A stretch of 64,000 bases of DNA from Latrodectus hesperus (taxonomy: Eukaryota > Arthropoda > Arachnida > Araneae > Theridiidae), in NCBI GenBank assembly GCA_037975125.1, contig CM075857.1:47993172-48057171 (forward strand), read 5' to 3'. This document shows, piece after piece, positions 17,001-31,200 of this stretch. The notes below the pieces were generated by a model, which was not told where the DNA came from, did not search any database, and saw nothing but the letters and a program-made list of their open reading frames with translations. Made by a program: the position numbers and the translations under genes. Position 1 is the stretch's first letter. The number at the start of each line of letters is the position of its first letter.

Positions 17001-19866
17001 ACAAATCATAATTATAAAATGTTTTTGCTTTTTAAGAAAAATATATTTAAAATATGTAAATTTGAAAAGAAACACTTAATTATAATTTATGTGAATAACC
17101 TCTGATATGAATAACTTTTTATATGTAATTTATATGAAATTTTAAAAGTTATTTAAAACTTTCAATCATATTTGCTTAAAAAGTGAATTCTTTTTAAATA
17201 TACCTTTAAACTCTTACTTTTTAATTCAAATTCCTGCTTAATATAATGAAAAAGTTATTAAATATTAGACAATGAAATTTAAAATAAAAGTAGTTAAATA
17301 TTTTATAATGTATTTATCTTTCAATAGATAAAATGCTTCAAAAATTTAATAACGATTTCGTAAAATAAAGTTCTAAAATAAAAAACAATATTTTCTGTAA
17401 TAAAATTTAGTTATTATTATAACTTTAACATGTAATGAACTGCATAAAAGGATGGATCATTTTATTAAATAACTTTTTATTATAATTTCAAATACCTAGT
17501 GATACAATTCAAGAACATTATAAATTAATTGTGAATTTTTTAAAAATTGTAAATATGTAGTTTTGACAAAATGTAAAAGATTAAAATCTGTACAACCTTA
17601 ACATTAAATGCTTATTAAAGTTAAATATATTCACTAATATTTTTCATTTAAAAATAAATGAAAATTTTCCCATAATTTTTTATGTCAAATTATTGTTAAA
17701 TCATCACTTTGTTAAAAAATATATTCTATCAAAAGATAATGCAAAATTGAATGTAATAATTAAGTTATACAATATCAGTTTTCTTTTTTTAAGTACATTC
17801 ATAAAATGCAATTTAATAAAGATTCTGTATTCTTTCTTTTCGTATCATAAACGCTTTAAAAACACTCATAAAATTCAGCCAAGTAAGGCATTTTAGCAGA
17901 GTAGTTATGAAGAAACAATATCTTACTAAATGCTATTTAAGCAAAATATTGAGCTACAAGTAAAAAAGGATTAATAATACTTGCATTATTTGCTCAAGTT
18001 TCAATAAAATTGATTGTTTTGATAAGAATTGATATTTTTAAATTTATTTCAAGAGCATAATGTTGAGATGAGAAAAGAAACAATTACTTTTTTAAATCTG
18101 TGTAAAACAATATTATAGTCAATAAATTAATATTATCGATAACATTTATTAATTGTAATCAAGTTTTATAATAAAACAAAAACATTTAAATTTAACGTAA
18201 ATAGTGGCATTAGTTTAGCATTATATGATATATTTAATCATGTAAAACATCATTGTTTATATCAATGCTAATTTATAATAAACTACATAAAATGATTGGA
18301 TTTTAGTCTGAAATATAAGTTGAAGGTAGAAAAATAATAAAGGAAATTTTTTATTCATATATTAAGTTTGTTTATTGAGGAAAAAAAGTTCAAGAATATA
18401 AAAATATTTAGGTTTAAAAAGCTTAATGATAAGTAGCTAATCATTTATTGAGACGTTTGAATTCTGAAAATGTTGTCATTTATTTAAGTCTTATATGGCT
18501 AAGAAAGATAATCTAGCTTAAGCATTGACAATAAGTATCTTCTACAAAATTATCTAAAAAATTCCATTGAAATAGGAAAAGTGTAGAATTTATTAATGCT
18601 TTTTTGTTTTCTTCTATGAAATCAAACTCAACTGACATTTTCTATCATATTTTTATATGATATTTTCTGTTATTTCACAGTTGAAGATATTTTTTCTATC
18701 GATTTTGGAATCCTTTTACATGAAATTCTCCTATGCTTTAAAATCCCAGGGAAGCTACTTATTTCTAGTCTGACTTCTACTTAAAAAACCTTTTATTGAT
18801 TTTTTTGGATATGAAAAAAGAAAAAAATGGAATTCAAATTTTGCTACCTTTTGGAAAGATAAATATGTTACATAGATTAGATATTATTTGATTTTATAAA
18901 CTTTAAAATTACCGTCTAAATAAAATATTGATTTAAATATTTAATTGGTTGTTTTCCATCTTATTTCTTACTGCTTTACAATGAAATGCTTTTGCGATTT
19001 GTTGTGTTAAATAATTATTTTAAAATATAGAAATCATTAAACTTAATTTCATTTTCTTGTTCAAAAGTTAACATTTTTTATTTAGTTTTTTAATGAAAAT
19101 AAAGTTACAGGTATACTATCGAAAACATTCGTTTCGATTTGAGGATACATTTGTTTAAAAATGTATTCTGATTTACAATGTATGTTACCACTATTTAACT
19201 TATAGTCCAATATATTTTTTGGTTTAAACATTTAAAAAAAGATGGTAGCGAACATTTTAAAAATATCATAACATATTACAGAAAATCAATTAAAAACACA
19301 TAAATTAATACATGCTTTCAGTTTTTCTTCCTAATATTTTTAATATAATTTACCAACCAATGTTTTCAAAACAAATTATTATTCCGCAGAAGAACACAGA
19401 AATTTTAAGTTGATCCAAAAAATGAATGATATGTTTCAATACCTCATGTAATTAGACAATAATATCCAAATTAAATTGATTTTTTTCTTGAAAACATTTA
19501 AACTGATACTTCAAATTTTAAATATTTATCGTTACGAATCTTCGTTATTTGATAATAGAATATAATGACAAAATGTTTTCTTATCTAGGTAAGAAATGAA
19601 AAAATTATCTTTGCAATGCAAAATTTTCTATTCCTTAAGTTTTACATCACAAATACTTCTATATCAAAGTGTTGATTTTTGAAATGCATGCATGTTAAAA
19701 AATATTTTTTCTGGTATAGCAAAAATATTAAATTGCATAACAAAAAAAATCATTTATATAACAAAAGTTTCTGTTAATAATTGAAATATATATATTGAAA
19801 GAAATATGAGTCCTTCTTTTATTTTTGAAAAGTTAAATATTGCTTTTATTTTTAAAATTTCAAAGA
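14031..19866. other. AT-rich spacer
   Basis: Nearly 6 kb with no recognisable gene. A small mixed-composition patch at about 15,290-15,385 has no identity I can assign. Open frames at 14400-14597, 16175-16411 and 17693-17896 are AT-biased and without motifs. Confidence 0.6.
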
Positions 19867-19911
19867 TTGTGGACTACTTATTTTAGATTTAAAAGAATAA
19901 GTAGTCCACAA
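19867..19911. repeat. Short-loop inverted repeat (hairpin)
   Basis: Perfect 16-bp arms (TTGTGGACTACTTATT at 19867-19882 and its complement at 19896-19911) around a 13-base loop, in otherwise featureless DNA. Confidence 0.9.
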
Positions 19912-21852
19912 ACTATCAACTAAACAAAAACTAAAATATAAAAATTTTTATAGTAAATTTCAAAAATGAATGTATATCATAAAGTTTTAAAGGCAAATAG
20001 TTTTAGCATATATCTTTCCACTTTAAAATTTAACCTTGGCATTAATAACAAAATAAACTTTTGCTTCATATATAAACTCGCTAAAATACAACAAATAAAT
20101 AAAAAAATATGAATTCTGTGATTCAATATATTTTTTTAACATTTCTGGTAAAAAAGTTTGTTAAAAAATTGCTTTATGTCATATTTTCAACTTTTTAAAA
20201 ATTATTGAGCATTAATTTTTAAACTCAATCCTGATAACCACAATTTTTCATTCTTTGATATACATAAAAATCGAAGATTGAAATGTATATTAAATTTAAC
20301 TTATAATTTTTCTTATAAATGCACAATCAATCAATTCAATTATTTCACATAATAATGATTTTCTTCAATTCTTTTTGCAACTAATTTTTAACAATTATTT
20401 TACCACAATTCAAGCTTTCTGAATTTAATCGAAAATAATTGTGTTTACTGAGATTATATACAAAAAGTTAACTTGGATTAATGTTTCTGAAATGATGCAC
20501 TTTAATGTGAAAAGAAAGTAGGCATCGGTTGTACTCCATTTGTTAAGGAAAGCTATACATCAAAATAAATGAACCCGCTTTATTAAAAAATAGTTATTCT
20601 CATGTCAAGAGCTAAGGTAACTAATTGCATGATTTTTCTAAATGTTAAATGAAAATTTGTGACAAAATCTTTTATGATCAATAGTATCATAAAATAGTTT
20701 GTTTATAAATTTTATTTATTGGGCGTAGCAGTTTCCTTTAAATAAATATGTAATACACATATTTTATAACATATCTACTTTTTACATATACACAAGACTA
20801 ATACAAAAGTAATGTCACCATTTGAAATATAATAAAGCATATTACATCCTATTCATTTCACAGTCTTACGTAATTTGATTACCTATAACATAAAATATAT
20901 TTTAATTCATATATTTATTTAAAAATGTTATGAACAACTAAGGTGTCTCCTAATCATAATACTATCCAGGGCATTAATATTAGAGACACTTTTATAAAGT
21001 TAAAAATTGTTGAAAGTAAAAATATATTTCTTTATTTTGCTTTACAATTTATATGTTTTCCTCTTTACATTCATTATATGACTTTTCTATTTCTGCTAAA
21101 TAATGCTGCTAAACATAATATGAATTTGATTTAAAGTCAAATAAAGGGATGAATGCCATTATATTTCTAACACTTAACAAATGAAAGAAATTGGATTCAA
21201 TGTGTTAGTTGGATTATGTATGTTAAAAAAAGCGACTTCTTTCTATGAAGAAATTTATCAAAGATTATATTAAAAAAAAAACAACATGAACCTGGTAAAA
21301 AGTAGTTTTAATTTTTAAAATGATTTTGAAATTTAAAAATATACCTATTTTAAGGCCAACATTTGTTTAATGTTATCGATTGTTTTGAATTCAATATCTT
21401 ATAAGCAGTTTGAAGATGAATAGCAAGGCAATCCGAGGCTAAAATTTATTTTTTTTCAATCATTTTATTTAATAAATAGTTGAAACTCAAATATTAACAT
21501 AGATGTGATACCTCATTGTGTGTGATTAGACGTCTTATGCATTATTTTGCATTGTATGGACTTTATACAGAAGAAGCTAAGAAAATATTCAATGTATAGG
21601 AAAAAAAAACAGAATTTGCTGACACCCGAGTTTTTAAGTCAGCAACTGATATCATTGCGTTTAATAAGGGAGCATTTGCAAATTTAGAGTTCTATTGAAT
21701 AGCTTGAACTCAACAAATATTCCATTATTTTAATTTAGTTTAAATTTAATGCTATGAAATTCTCCCTCTCAAAAATCAGTTTAAAATATCAAGAAAACAT
21801 GGAAATTTTCAATGAAACAGTAAACAATTAACAATATACAAAAATAGATTGA
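19912..21852. other. AT-rich spacer
   Basis: No gene recognised. A weaker inverted repeat lies at about 20,943-20,990 (GTGTCTC...GAGACAC with further pairing). The open frame at 20943-21134 shows no domain. Confidence 0.55.
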
Positions 21853-21860
21853 TTTTAGAC

Positions 21861-24470
21861 CAGTATTTTTCAACCTTTCAGTATTCACGGCCCAATTTTT
21901 AATCATAATTTTCATCGCGCACCCCTCTCCACCGCATACAATAAAATGTATACAATAATAATGTATTTTGAGTATTTTGGCACCAAATCTACACTACATC
22001 CTTAATTTTAAACTTTACAAATCACCAAAAATACGGAAATTTATTGACATTTTGCAACACCGATCTTTAGCATTGAAAAAACAAGAATTCTATGCCTTTT
22101 TAGTGCTCTTGCGTCCCGCCATGTCGGGTATTCTCACGGTTTCGCGAGAAGTTTCGATTTTTCTGCAATTCGTCTGGTCAGTTTAAAAGTTTAGGTAGGA
22201 GCGTGCGCAGATGTGAACAAATGTTTTCTCATAGGGAGAAGGAGAAAATTCTATGACGCCAATTTCAATTCCAGACAATCTCATTCGAGTCGATCCTTCT
22301 ATCGCTATTGAATCTATTCTGAATGTGTATGTTATGTATATATTTTCATGCTAATTGTAATTCACCGTATTAAATATTCACGGCAGCAGAGTTATTCAGA
22401 ATCATGGATGAATTTTAAAGCGGGCGTAAGCGAGCATTAGACAATAGACAAGCATCAACAAGTACACAGACGAGCGTGGTTTCGAAAATAAAATCAAGAA
22501 AATATTCTCAAGAATACATAAATTTTGGGTCCACTAGTACTGAAGTAAATGAAGAAGAAAGGCCCCTGTGTACCATTTACTCAAAAATGTTGGCGGCAGA
22601 TAGCATGGAACCAAATAAACTTAAATGACATTTGGAAACGCTTCATAGTGAGTACGTATACAAACCCAGAGAATTCTTCGAATTAAAATTACAATCATAT
22701 AAAAAGCAAAAATCATTGTTTAAAAAAACTTCGTCTGAGAATGAAAAAGCTTTAATTGCCTCTTAGAAAGTTTCATATAAAATAGCCAAATGTAAAAAGC
22801 CTCACACCATTGGTGAAGAGCTTATTTTGCAACCGCAATTGATATTGTAGAAATTATGTTTAGAGATAATTTTGCAAAACAATTGCAGTCTATACCTCCT
22901 TCAAATGATACTGTTGCCCGACGAATTGCTGGTATAGCTGAAGATGTAGAGTGTCAGCTTTTGTCGAAGTTGCGTGACAAATTGTTTTCAATATAACTCG
23001 ATGAGGCAACAGATAGTAATAAAGATGCTCATTTCATTGCCTATGTTAGACTTTGTGATGATTTGTCAGTAGTAGAAGAATTATTTTTCTGCAAACCAAT
23101 AGAACTCAAAGCAACAGCACTCGGATTATTTGATGTCTTAAATGATTTTATGAACAAGGCAAAGATAGAATGGAAATATTGCGTCGGAATATGCACCGAT
23201 GGTGCTCGTTCTATGTCCGGAAGATTGCAATGTATTCAAGTACTTGTGAAACAAAATTCGCCACAGTGCGTCTGGACACATTGCTTGATCCACAGAGAAG
23301 CTTTGGCCTTCAAAGAAATGAGTCCTGGTTTGAATATTGTGTTAACTACGGTTGTAACCGTAGTAAATTATATAAAAATGAGACCCCTGAAATCAAGAGT
23401 CTTTTCCGCACTTTTTAAAGACATGAGTGCAGTACATTCAGCGTTACTATTTTATTGCGAGGCAAGATGGTTATCACAAGGGAAATTTTCGCAACCAACG
23501 AAGAAATCACCTTTTTCCTAGAAGAGGAAAACTGACCGGAAGCTGAGAATTTTCGCGATAGTTTATTTGTGATGAAATTAAGCTACATGATCGACATATA
23601 CAAAAAATTAAATAACTTGAATCTTCAACTGCAAGGAGCAAATATACATATATTGGATTCGAGTGATAAAGTTAATGCTTTTTGTAGGAAATTAGAATTG
23701 TGGAGCAAAAATTTAAAGCAAAAAAACTTACAATGTTTGCAAATATGAATGATTGTATTAAAACTTACAAAGTTGAAGAACAACGTGTAAAAGTTGTTTT
23801 TGTAACCATTGAAAATCATTTAGCGATGCTAGCAAAGAATTTTAAAAAGTACTTTCTTGTTGACGACCAACTGATATCAAGTTACAAGTGGGTGAGGGAT
23901 CCATTTCAAAATACTCCCGATGAACTCTCAATTGAAGAGAAAGAAACCTTCATAGACTTTACGGCAAGCGGCAAAACCAAAAGACAATTGAGTAATAAAT
24001 CACTCTTTGAATTTTGGGCAGGAATGGATGATGAGTTTCCTGCACTAAAAACAAGGGCATTTCGCATTCACTCGACTACCATTTTCAACATCTTACTTTT
24101 GTGAAATTAGATTTTCTGCGGTGGCTTCTTTGAAGACAAAATTTATATCTCAGCTAAATATAGAAAAAGAACTGAGAGTGTCTATTTCTAATATCTAATA
24201 CTGGTAGATTTACTCTAATACTAATATACGAAAAACTTTGCTTTGAAAGACAGGCCCAAAGTAGTCACTAATAAGTATTAAATTTGTTTTTAATTTATTA
24301 AGTTGTTTTAATTTAATAAGTTGATTATTAAATATGTCGAAATGTATTTTGTTTTGTATGAGTGTGTGTGTTCTTCCCTTTCAGTCCCTTAATCAATTTT
24401 TTAAATAGCATTTTCTCTTGGATATGCTCGCGCCCCCTAGGAGGCGCGCCCCACAGGTTGAGAATCACTG
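21861..24470 (+). mobile_element. hAT-family (Charlie/ZBED5-like) DNA transposon, complete but dead
   Basis: The element is bounded by a perfect 8-bp direct repeat, TTTTAGAC (21853-21860 and 24471-24478), the size produced by hAT transposases. Its ends are inverted repeats. The right end, read inward, is CAGTGATTCTCAACCTGTGG; the left is CAGTATTTTTCAACCTTTC. This is the classic hAT-Charlie terminus. The 2.6-kb body encodes a decayed ZBED5/SCAND3-type transposase. The intact target duplication shows that both ends are present and that the insertion has not been rearranged. Confidence 0.97.
22404..24230 (+). pseudogene. hAT transposase (ZBED5-like) pseudogene
   Basis: An ATG at 22404 begins a frame that soon meets TAA (22416-22418). 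The BED-type zinc-finger region follows (about 22,555-22,650), with the second Cys of the Cys-x2-Cys pair replaced by Tyr and a stop before HLETLH. The catalytic core is clear: PSNDTVARRIAGIAEDVE, then LDEATDSN with the catalytic Asp just after a TAA at 22994-22996. At 23063-23521 it reads KYCVGICTDGARSMSGR, THCLIHREALA and RPLKSRVF, then EARWLS, with the Cys/His insertion motif typical of hAT. Frameshifts near 22,835, 23,490 and 23,710 follow. A second open stretch, 23700-24104, holds the C-terminal half. The hAT dimerisation region lies at about 24,060-24,190 in a shifted frame (EIRFSAVASLKTKF, QLNIEKELRVSIS). Not a host ZBED gene: it sits exactly inside hAT ends and is broken many times. 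Confidence 0.93.
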
Positions 24471-24478
24471 TTTTAGAC

Positions 24479-24915
24479 AAAATAAATAAAAAAGCTGAAT
24501 AACAAATGACTGATTAAAATTGATTGTTTAAGGAACGCTTACATCTAAAATGAAGAGCCAATTTGGCTTACTTCATAATCTTTCATATACAGACCAAATT
24601 AATATACAAATAATATTTGAAAATAAATACAGGCAATTCTAATAATATTTCATAAAATATAACCTCCTATTTCAGTTTACAATCAAATCAATGCAAAATA
24701 ATTATTCATTCATTGAATATTGGCCAATTTTAATTTCAAATTATTTCAATGATCATTTGAAATTGCAGCCTTTTGAAATGGTTACTGTACATTAAATTAT
24801 TTATACTTATGATCCTACAAAATGTTCAAGATTTAATGACTAGATATGATAACTGTAAAATTAGTTGTGGGTTAAGAGTAAGTTACAGAAAGAAATTCGT
24901 CTTAACGTATAACAA
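24479..24915. other. AT-rich spacer
   Basis: Nothing recognised between the hAT element and the SINE. Confidence 0.6.
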
Positions 24916-25237
24916 GGTCATGGTGGCCAGGTTAGTTAGGACGTTAATTCTAATTACCAGAAGGTAGTGAATTTGAATTTGGACCGTCATATATGCTAAT
25001 GGTGACTGAAGCACGTACACTAAATATCATTCGCAATGTCCTCCCTGTGGAATTATATCTCTGGAAATGACAAGCAAAATCTAAGGGTATTCGGCTTGAT
25101 ACCAGCTTCTAAATTACGGATGCCAAACTTCAGGGCTATGCTGGCAAAGTAACAGGGTGCGCTGTTATAAGTTGCCATCACTTCTGTCCGTTGTAATACT
25201 GGAAGATAGCCAAGCATTAAAATAAAATAACATAACT
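24916..25237 (+). mobile_element. tRNA-derived SINE
   Basis: The head (24916-25000) is tRNA-like. GGTCATGGTGGCCAGGTTAG holds a box-A-like element, and GTGAATTTGAATTTGGACC is a decayed box-B region in which the canonical GGTTCGA has become AATTTGA. The tRNA-unrelated body includes AATGTCCTCCCTGTGGAATT and TATTCGGCTTGATACCAGCT, and ends in the A-rich tail AAAATAAAATAACATAAC. I recognise this arrangement as a SINE family widespread in spider genomes, from memory only. It is non-coding and was originally transcribed by RNA polymerase III and copied by a LINE. Confidence 0.8.
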
Positions 25238-28200
25238 ATTTTTATGAATAATAATAGTTATTGAATGATATTCAACATTGAAAAATAAATATATATAATT
25301 TAATTTGACCTAACCTCTATTATTCATTCATTTAATTAATAATTGTTTATTATGCGTGGCTTTAAAAATAGAAAATTGTTAGTTAATAATAGTAATATCA
25401 ACTCGAAAACACGGAATATCTATTTAGAATGCAAGGTTTGTTCATAAAATGTGAACTTTATAAACTAAGTAGGAGTTTTAGAACTACTAAGAAATGAAAC
25501 AGTTTTAATTCTAATAACTTATTAAAAATTAAATTAGCTGAAATATATTGATAATGTAAATGATGAAAATTATTGAATTAATCAATCCATATTAATATCA
25601 GTGCAATTTAAGCTTTATTATACATCATAATAAAATTTTTATCAACTACATTTATAACAATTCTTCTTATCAGAATTGTTTTATAAGTTAAATATTGATG
25701 GTTGTTTCACACATACAGAAAACTATTTATAGGAATGTAAATTATCATACTTTGTTAAGAAATAAACAAAAGCCAACACATACACATAACATTAAAAACT
25801 AAAAATAATGCAATCTAGATCATACCAATTGAAAAAAAAATTATAATGTAATAGCAATTTTTCTAAATTTTCATTTTCAGATAAAATGTTTATCCATATA
25901 AAATGTGTATCCTTCAGAACGTATCAATCTAATTGACAAAGATTCATCACATATTTTTATGATTTTTATTTTAATATACTTCAAAAGTTAGGAATCAAAA
26001 TCAAAATAAGAAAATATCTCGGAAATTAAGTAGTTAGTTTCAATAGAAAACCTCGAAAAACACATTAACTGTAACAATTCCGATTATTAATTCCTTATAA
26101 ACCAGAATGAAAAATAGAGTATGATCTCTTAATATACGAGTAACCAATACAAAAATTACTCATATTATTATTTAAATCTTTTTAAAGCATCCTTTGAGAA
26201 ATACAATTTATAGTAATAAATATAATAATCATTTTAATATTATTGAGTAATATTTCCTAATTAACTGTGTTCACCACAGTTCATTAAGAAAATTATAAAC
26301 TATAATTACCTTCATGGTTTAATTTTAGTTTTCTGAAGTCGTTCTTGGCATAAAACGAGATTATAAGTGGTTCACCAATTTCTGATTCCATGAGTTAGGT
26401 ACTGGTGATCAGCAAATGATGTTAGTCAATGATACTGATGATGAAATGTTTTCGACATGGCTGATGATCAAACGAATGATGAGCTATCTTTTATAAAGAG
26501 TGGAATCGCTCAGAAAATCTTTTCTTTTAACTCAGGAGCTTGTTCAGGGACTGATCCATAAGTGAACTTAGTCAGACAAATTTTATTGCACTTCTGATCT
26601 AGTTTTCTATTTATTTTTGGAATATTTAAAATAAATTTCTTATTAGACACTGGATTGAATAATGCATATATTTTAATACCATTATTATTTCATCAATTTT
26701 TTTGTTTTTGAAGCACTTCTTCTTTATTTGCCATGAGCATTTCAGCAATTAAGTTTTAGTAATTAGAAGAATGATCACCGTCTCTGATTGAAGAAAAAAA
26801 AAAGTGTAATCGGAATCTCTTTACATCAAATCTGGAAAGAAAATTGTAGAGTTACTCTAGGAACTTTTTGGCACTTAGTCTCCTAATTTTTGTTTCTGGC
26901 ACGGATTTACCAAGAGGGGAACAGCATTTTTCAGATAAATATTTAAAGATGGCAATTTGAAATTTATTCATATTTTAAAATATATAATTTTCTTCGGTTT
27001 TTCATAACTTAACACGAGTATAAAAAAGTCCCGTAATTTCAACTCAAAATTTACAGCGCTATTCCCAATAACAAATATTAGCTTAAACTTTTAAGAATGT
27101 TATGTATAAGAGACAATAAAAAATAAAAGATATAATATTTATGAGAAAATATTTCAGAATTCAAAAACTTGATTCAGAATTTGCTCCACATTTGATAAAT
27201 TTTCAAAATATTCAACGATCTATAAATCATCTAAAAATTGGAAGTTGTAAATGGCCTGCATTTCCATAAATATTTATGATAAATGACTACCAATTTAATA
27301 TAGACTGAAAAAATATACCAGAGGAGTGAAGTATATTAATTTAAAAGAAATAATGAAAATACATTTGCATTATATTATATTAAGAACATGGTATTACAGA
27401 TGCGAAACTCTTTAAAAGTATTACTGCTCGATTTATGCATTTTTTAAATTCTTTAAAAATATCTTGGGTAAAATATAAAGATACAAAATGAAACATATGA
27501 CACTTTAAAAATTTTGGAAACATTAAAACACGATACATGCAAAGATGCCAAAAATAATTAATATTTAATTTATATATTCTATATATGTCCTTACATAATA
27601 AACGTAATTCTAATCATAAAATAAAACAAATCAGTTTTGTTATTGCTGAGAAAATTGTTTTTATACTGATATTATATATACAAAGTTTATACAAATTTGT
27701 TAAGTTATATTCAAAAACTACTTATTTCCGTATAAAGCTAAATAAATTTGGGAATGAAATAATTAGTTTTAGTTGAAGAAATTTTATTAATTTTTAAATT
27801 ATTGTTATTTTAATTGAGATAATTTTTTTTATTTTTAAAGAATTTAAACAAAAAAATTCAATTTATAGTTGCTAAGGAAATTAATAGAATTTTAACTATT
27901 TTTAAACAAAATAATACAAAATTTGAAATAATATTAATTAAATGCGCAAATTTTTAAGACTATATTAAAATTATTTATCACAAAATTTATTTCATAGGAA
28001 TATGTAATATGTGGGAAATATAAAGGTTTGTTTCTTTGTAAGATAAAATTGCTTTTAAATAAACAGAAAAGGTTTCAAAAATACTTCGAAGAAAGATTAA
28101 GTTAAGAAAGTTAGGTTGAATAATTTAATGAAAATTTATCTAAAAGTATTTCAATAAGAAATTTAAAATTAAGGCGAGGAAATTCTTTCTGATACATTCA

Positions 28201-31200
28201 TTGAGATTTCTCAAATCGAACTACTAATCAGATATACAATATAAAATTAAAGTTATTCTATTTATTATTAAAAAGTATGTAACATCTTTGAGTTAAAAAA
28301 TAATTTTTTTGATTTATTATCTATTATGTTAATTTAAGTTAAATGCTCGAAATATAAATGCCAACTGATTTTCACCTTCTTTCAAATTGAGAAAGAATAA
28401 ACTAGAAGGACTTCATCAGTTTTAATATTTATATCCTAGATTCAAAAATTATAAATCTCATAGATTCTATTAAAATATTCAACACTTTTTGATTTTTTTA
28501 AAGTGGGAATTCCCAATAATATCCTGCAAATAAGAATGCTAAAATTAATAGAAATATAAGTGGCAACAATTTGGATTCCTAATCAATGAATATTTCTTTT
28601 CAAAAGTTAATGTATTTGATAATTTTTGGTTTTATGTGATATATTATGCTTTATATTCCTTTGCAATTTCACAGCAAACTTCTTAAAAGTATGTGGCACA
28701 GATACCATGTAATCCAGGATGCCAAATTCTGAGATTAGTACTTTTTTAATGGATTTTCTTATGTATCTGGCAACGTGGTTTTTATCATATCATATAAATG
28801 AAAACATACGAAAATTAAGCAGACAGTTCTGTTTTGGCAACCCTAGTATTTACGTCATCACGCAGGTCACAATACGTCATCTTGGCTGCATTTCTTTATT
28901 GCCTAAGTATTCAGAATTTGAAATTCTGGAATATACGGCATCTGTGTCAGTTATGCTTGAATTAGAAGGAAATTTTTTCAAAAAATCCTATATTTAAGCA
29001 ATTAGTATTAAACTTGATGAATCTGAAGAGAGTTTTTTAAAATTATGTAGTACATTAACATAAAGATTGTGATTATTCACCTTAGTGGAGCCCAAACAGT
29101 ATTTATTCAAAGTTTATGATTCAGAAAAATTTGTTTTTTAGTTTATCTCTATTAATAGTTTTTTGAAATTGTAAATTTATAAATCTAGAGCCAATTAAAT
29201 CTACATATTTATATTTTTAGGGTGAGCATGAAAAGAAAAATAAGTTTAATTTTGGGTAATTGGAATATTAAAATTTTAATTTAAATTTTGCAGCTATGTA
29301 AAATCATAAAAAATTAAATTTTAAGCAAGAAGATTTTTTTTAATTAAGTGTACAAATAATTTAAATGAAATACAAATAACTTCGCAGAAATAGTTATTGC
29401 CAAATATTTTTAAATTTTTATAACAGATATATGACAAATTTTTCAATGTATCTACTTTTGTAATATTTTAACATAAATAGTTTGTTGTTGAATTAATTTT
29501 AGTTTTATATCCCTTTGCATAGTATTATAATATATTTATCAAAAAGCAGATTTATGCAATAATACTATAAATTTACTCAAGAAGAGAAAATGTGATGTTG
29601 GCTTACAGGATTGAACATTTTTATTTAATATTTGTAAAGTAACTTGAAATAGATCAAATGCATTTCTTCTACTAATGTTTTTTAAAATACTGTAATTACA
29701 TACCGTATAAAATTCATCATAAGAATCCAAAATTTACATGCTTATTTGTTTGTTATTATTAGATTTTATATTAATTATTGTAATAATTTTTTTCTCTTGG
29801 AATTAAACCTGTTTAGAACTTAAACCTTTTGGATGTTAGCAATGGACCGCAATGAATTCGCAAAATATATGGATTAAATGTTTTTGATTATTAAATGAAA
29901 TCAATTTATAATAATTTGTAAGAGTATACAAATATTGATAAATAATCTTAATAAACAATTATTTTTGTAAAGCCATTATTTTGAAAATCTCAATAAATGA
30001 TACATTATCTTGTTTTTTTAAAGTAACATTTAAAATTTTATTGATTAGTTGTAACATGTAAAAATATTTAGCATTTTGAAAAATAATTAATATAATTTAT
30101 GTTTAATGTATTAATTCTATACTCTTTAAAATTTACTTCGTACATTCCACAAATTGAATTTTAATATTAAATAATGTTTTTATTAACAACAAAGCATAAC
30201 AGTAGAACAACCGTATGACATTAATATTTATTTTAACACTTATAATGATGAAGCATCTCAGATGCATATTTAATAAATAAATTTGAAATTTAAAAAAAAA
30301 CATAGTTTGTTTCATTATGCTGAATAATTTTTAATACTGATGTTCGATTAAAGTTAGGAAATATATAGTTATGTACATATTTAAAAGAATTAAAATGTAT
30401 ATTCGCTAATGAAATACTGTGCAATTTTTGATAGAATGTTTATAAATTTTATCATACATATTTTCTTAAAATTTATACAAGCCATTAACACATAAAAATA
30501 AGAAATATACTTTATATTTATTGCAAAGTTTTAAAATTCAAGTAACATTTTGAATTTCTTTGATTACAAATAATATTTTCTTAAGTTACATATTTAATAT
30601 AATATTAAATTAATCTTAAAGCTAGTAATCAGATTATTTCATACAATTATTAATGAAAGTACAAAATGAAAATCTAATGTATTTTATAGAAATTACTTAT
30701 TTATATTGAAAATGAAAATGTATTATAATTTTATATTTCCTTTATCTAGATGCTTTTGTAATTCATCAATGAAAAAAGTTGAGAGAAATTTTATATTTTA
30801 ATTTTGATATATTATATCATCAAACCAATTTTGACAAGGGTATGTGTTTTGTCTTTAATTTTTGAATGTATCTCTACACATAAATCTTTTTATGGATCTA
30901 TCTCCCTCGATAAGCTACACAATTTTATATAAATTTTGTTCCTTGTTTCCATTTCATGAACGTGAGATATAAGGACGTGGAAGTAGAAAAGAAATCTGAA
31001 ACTACAAGGAATGTTTGCCGCAAGAAAGACTTTGTCAACATGTGGGTTGTGTCAGTTTGTTCTCGATAACTCTGATATGTCGTCACATTTTTTGAGGATT
31101 TAGCTTATTTTATTCCGCGTGTTTGTTTTTTGGGAGAACTTCAGTAAAAATGTATTTCTTTGGATTATATTTTTCCTTTTTTCACAAATGAAGTTATAAA

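Noticed and set aside
22404..24230. Possible host ZBED5-like gene
   Set aside because: It lies exactly between hAT terminal repeats with an 8-bp target duplication and is broken by stops and frameshifts, so it is a transposon copy.
28719..28997. 92-codon open frame
   Set aside because: No motif, ordinary AT-rich composition and no splice or promoter context. At this composition such frames are expected by chance.
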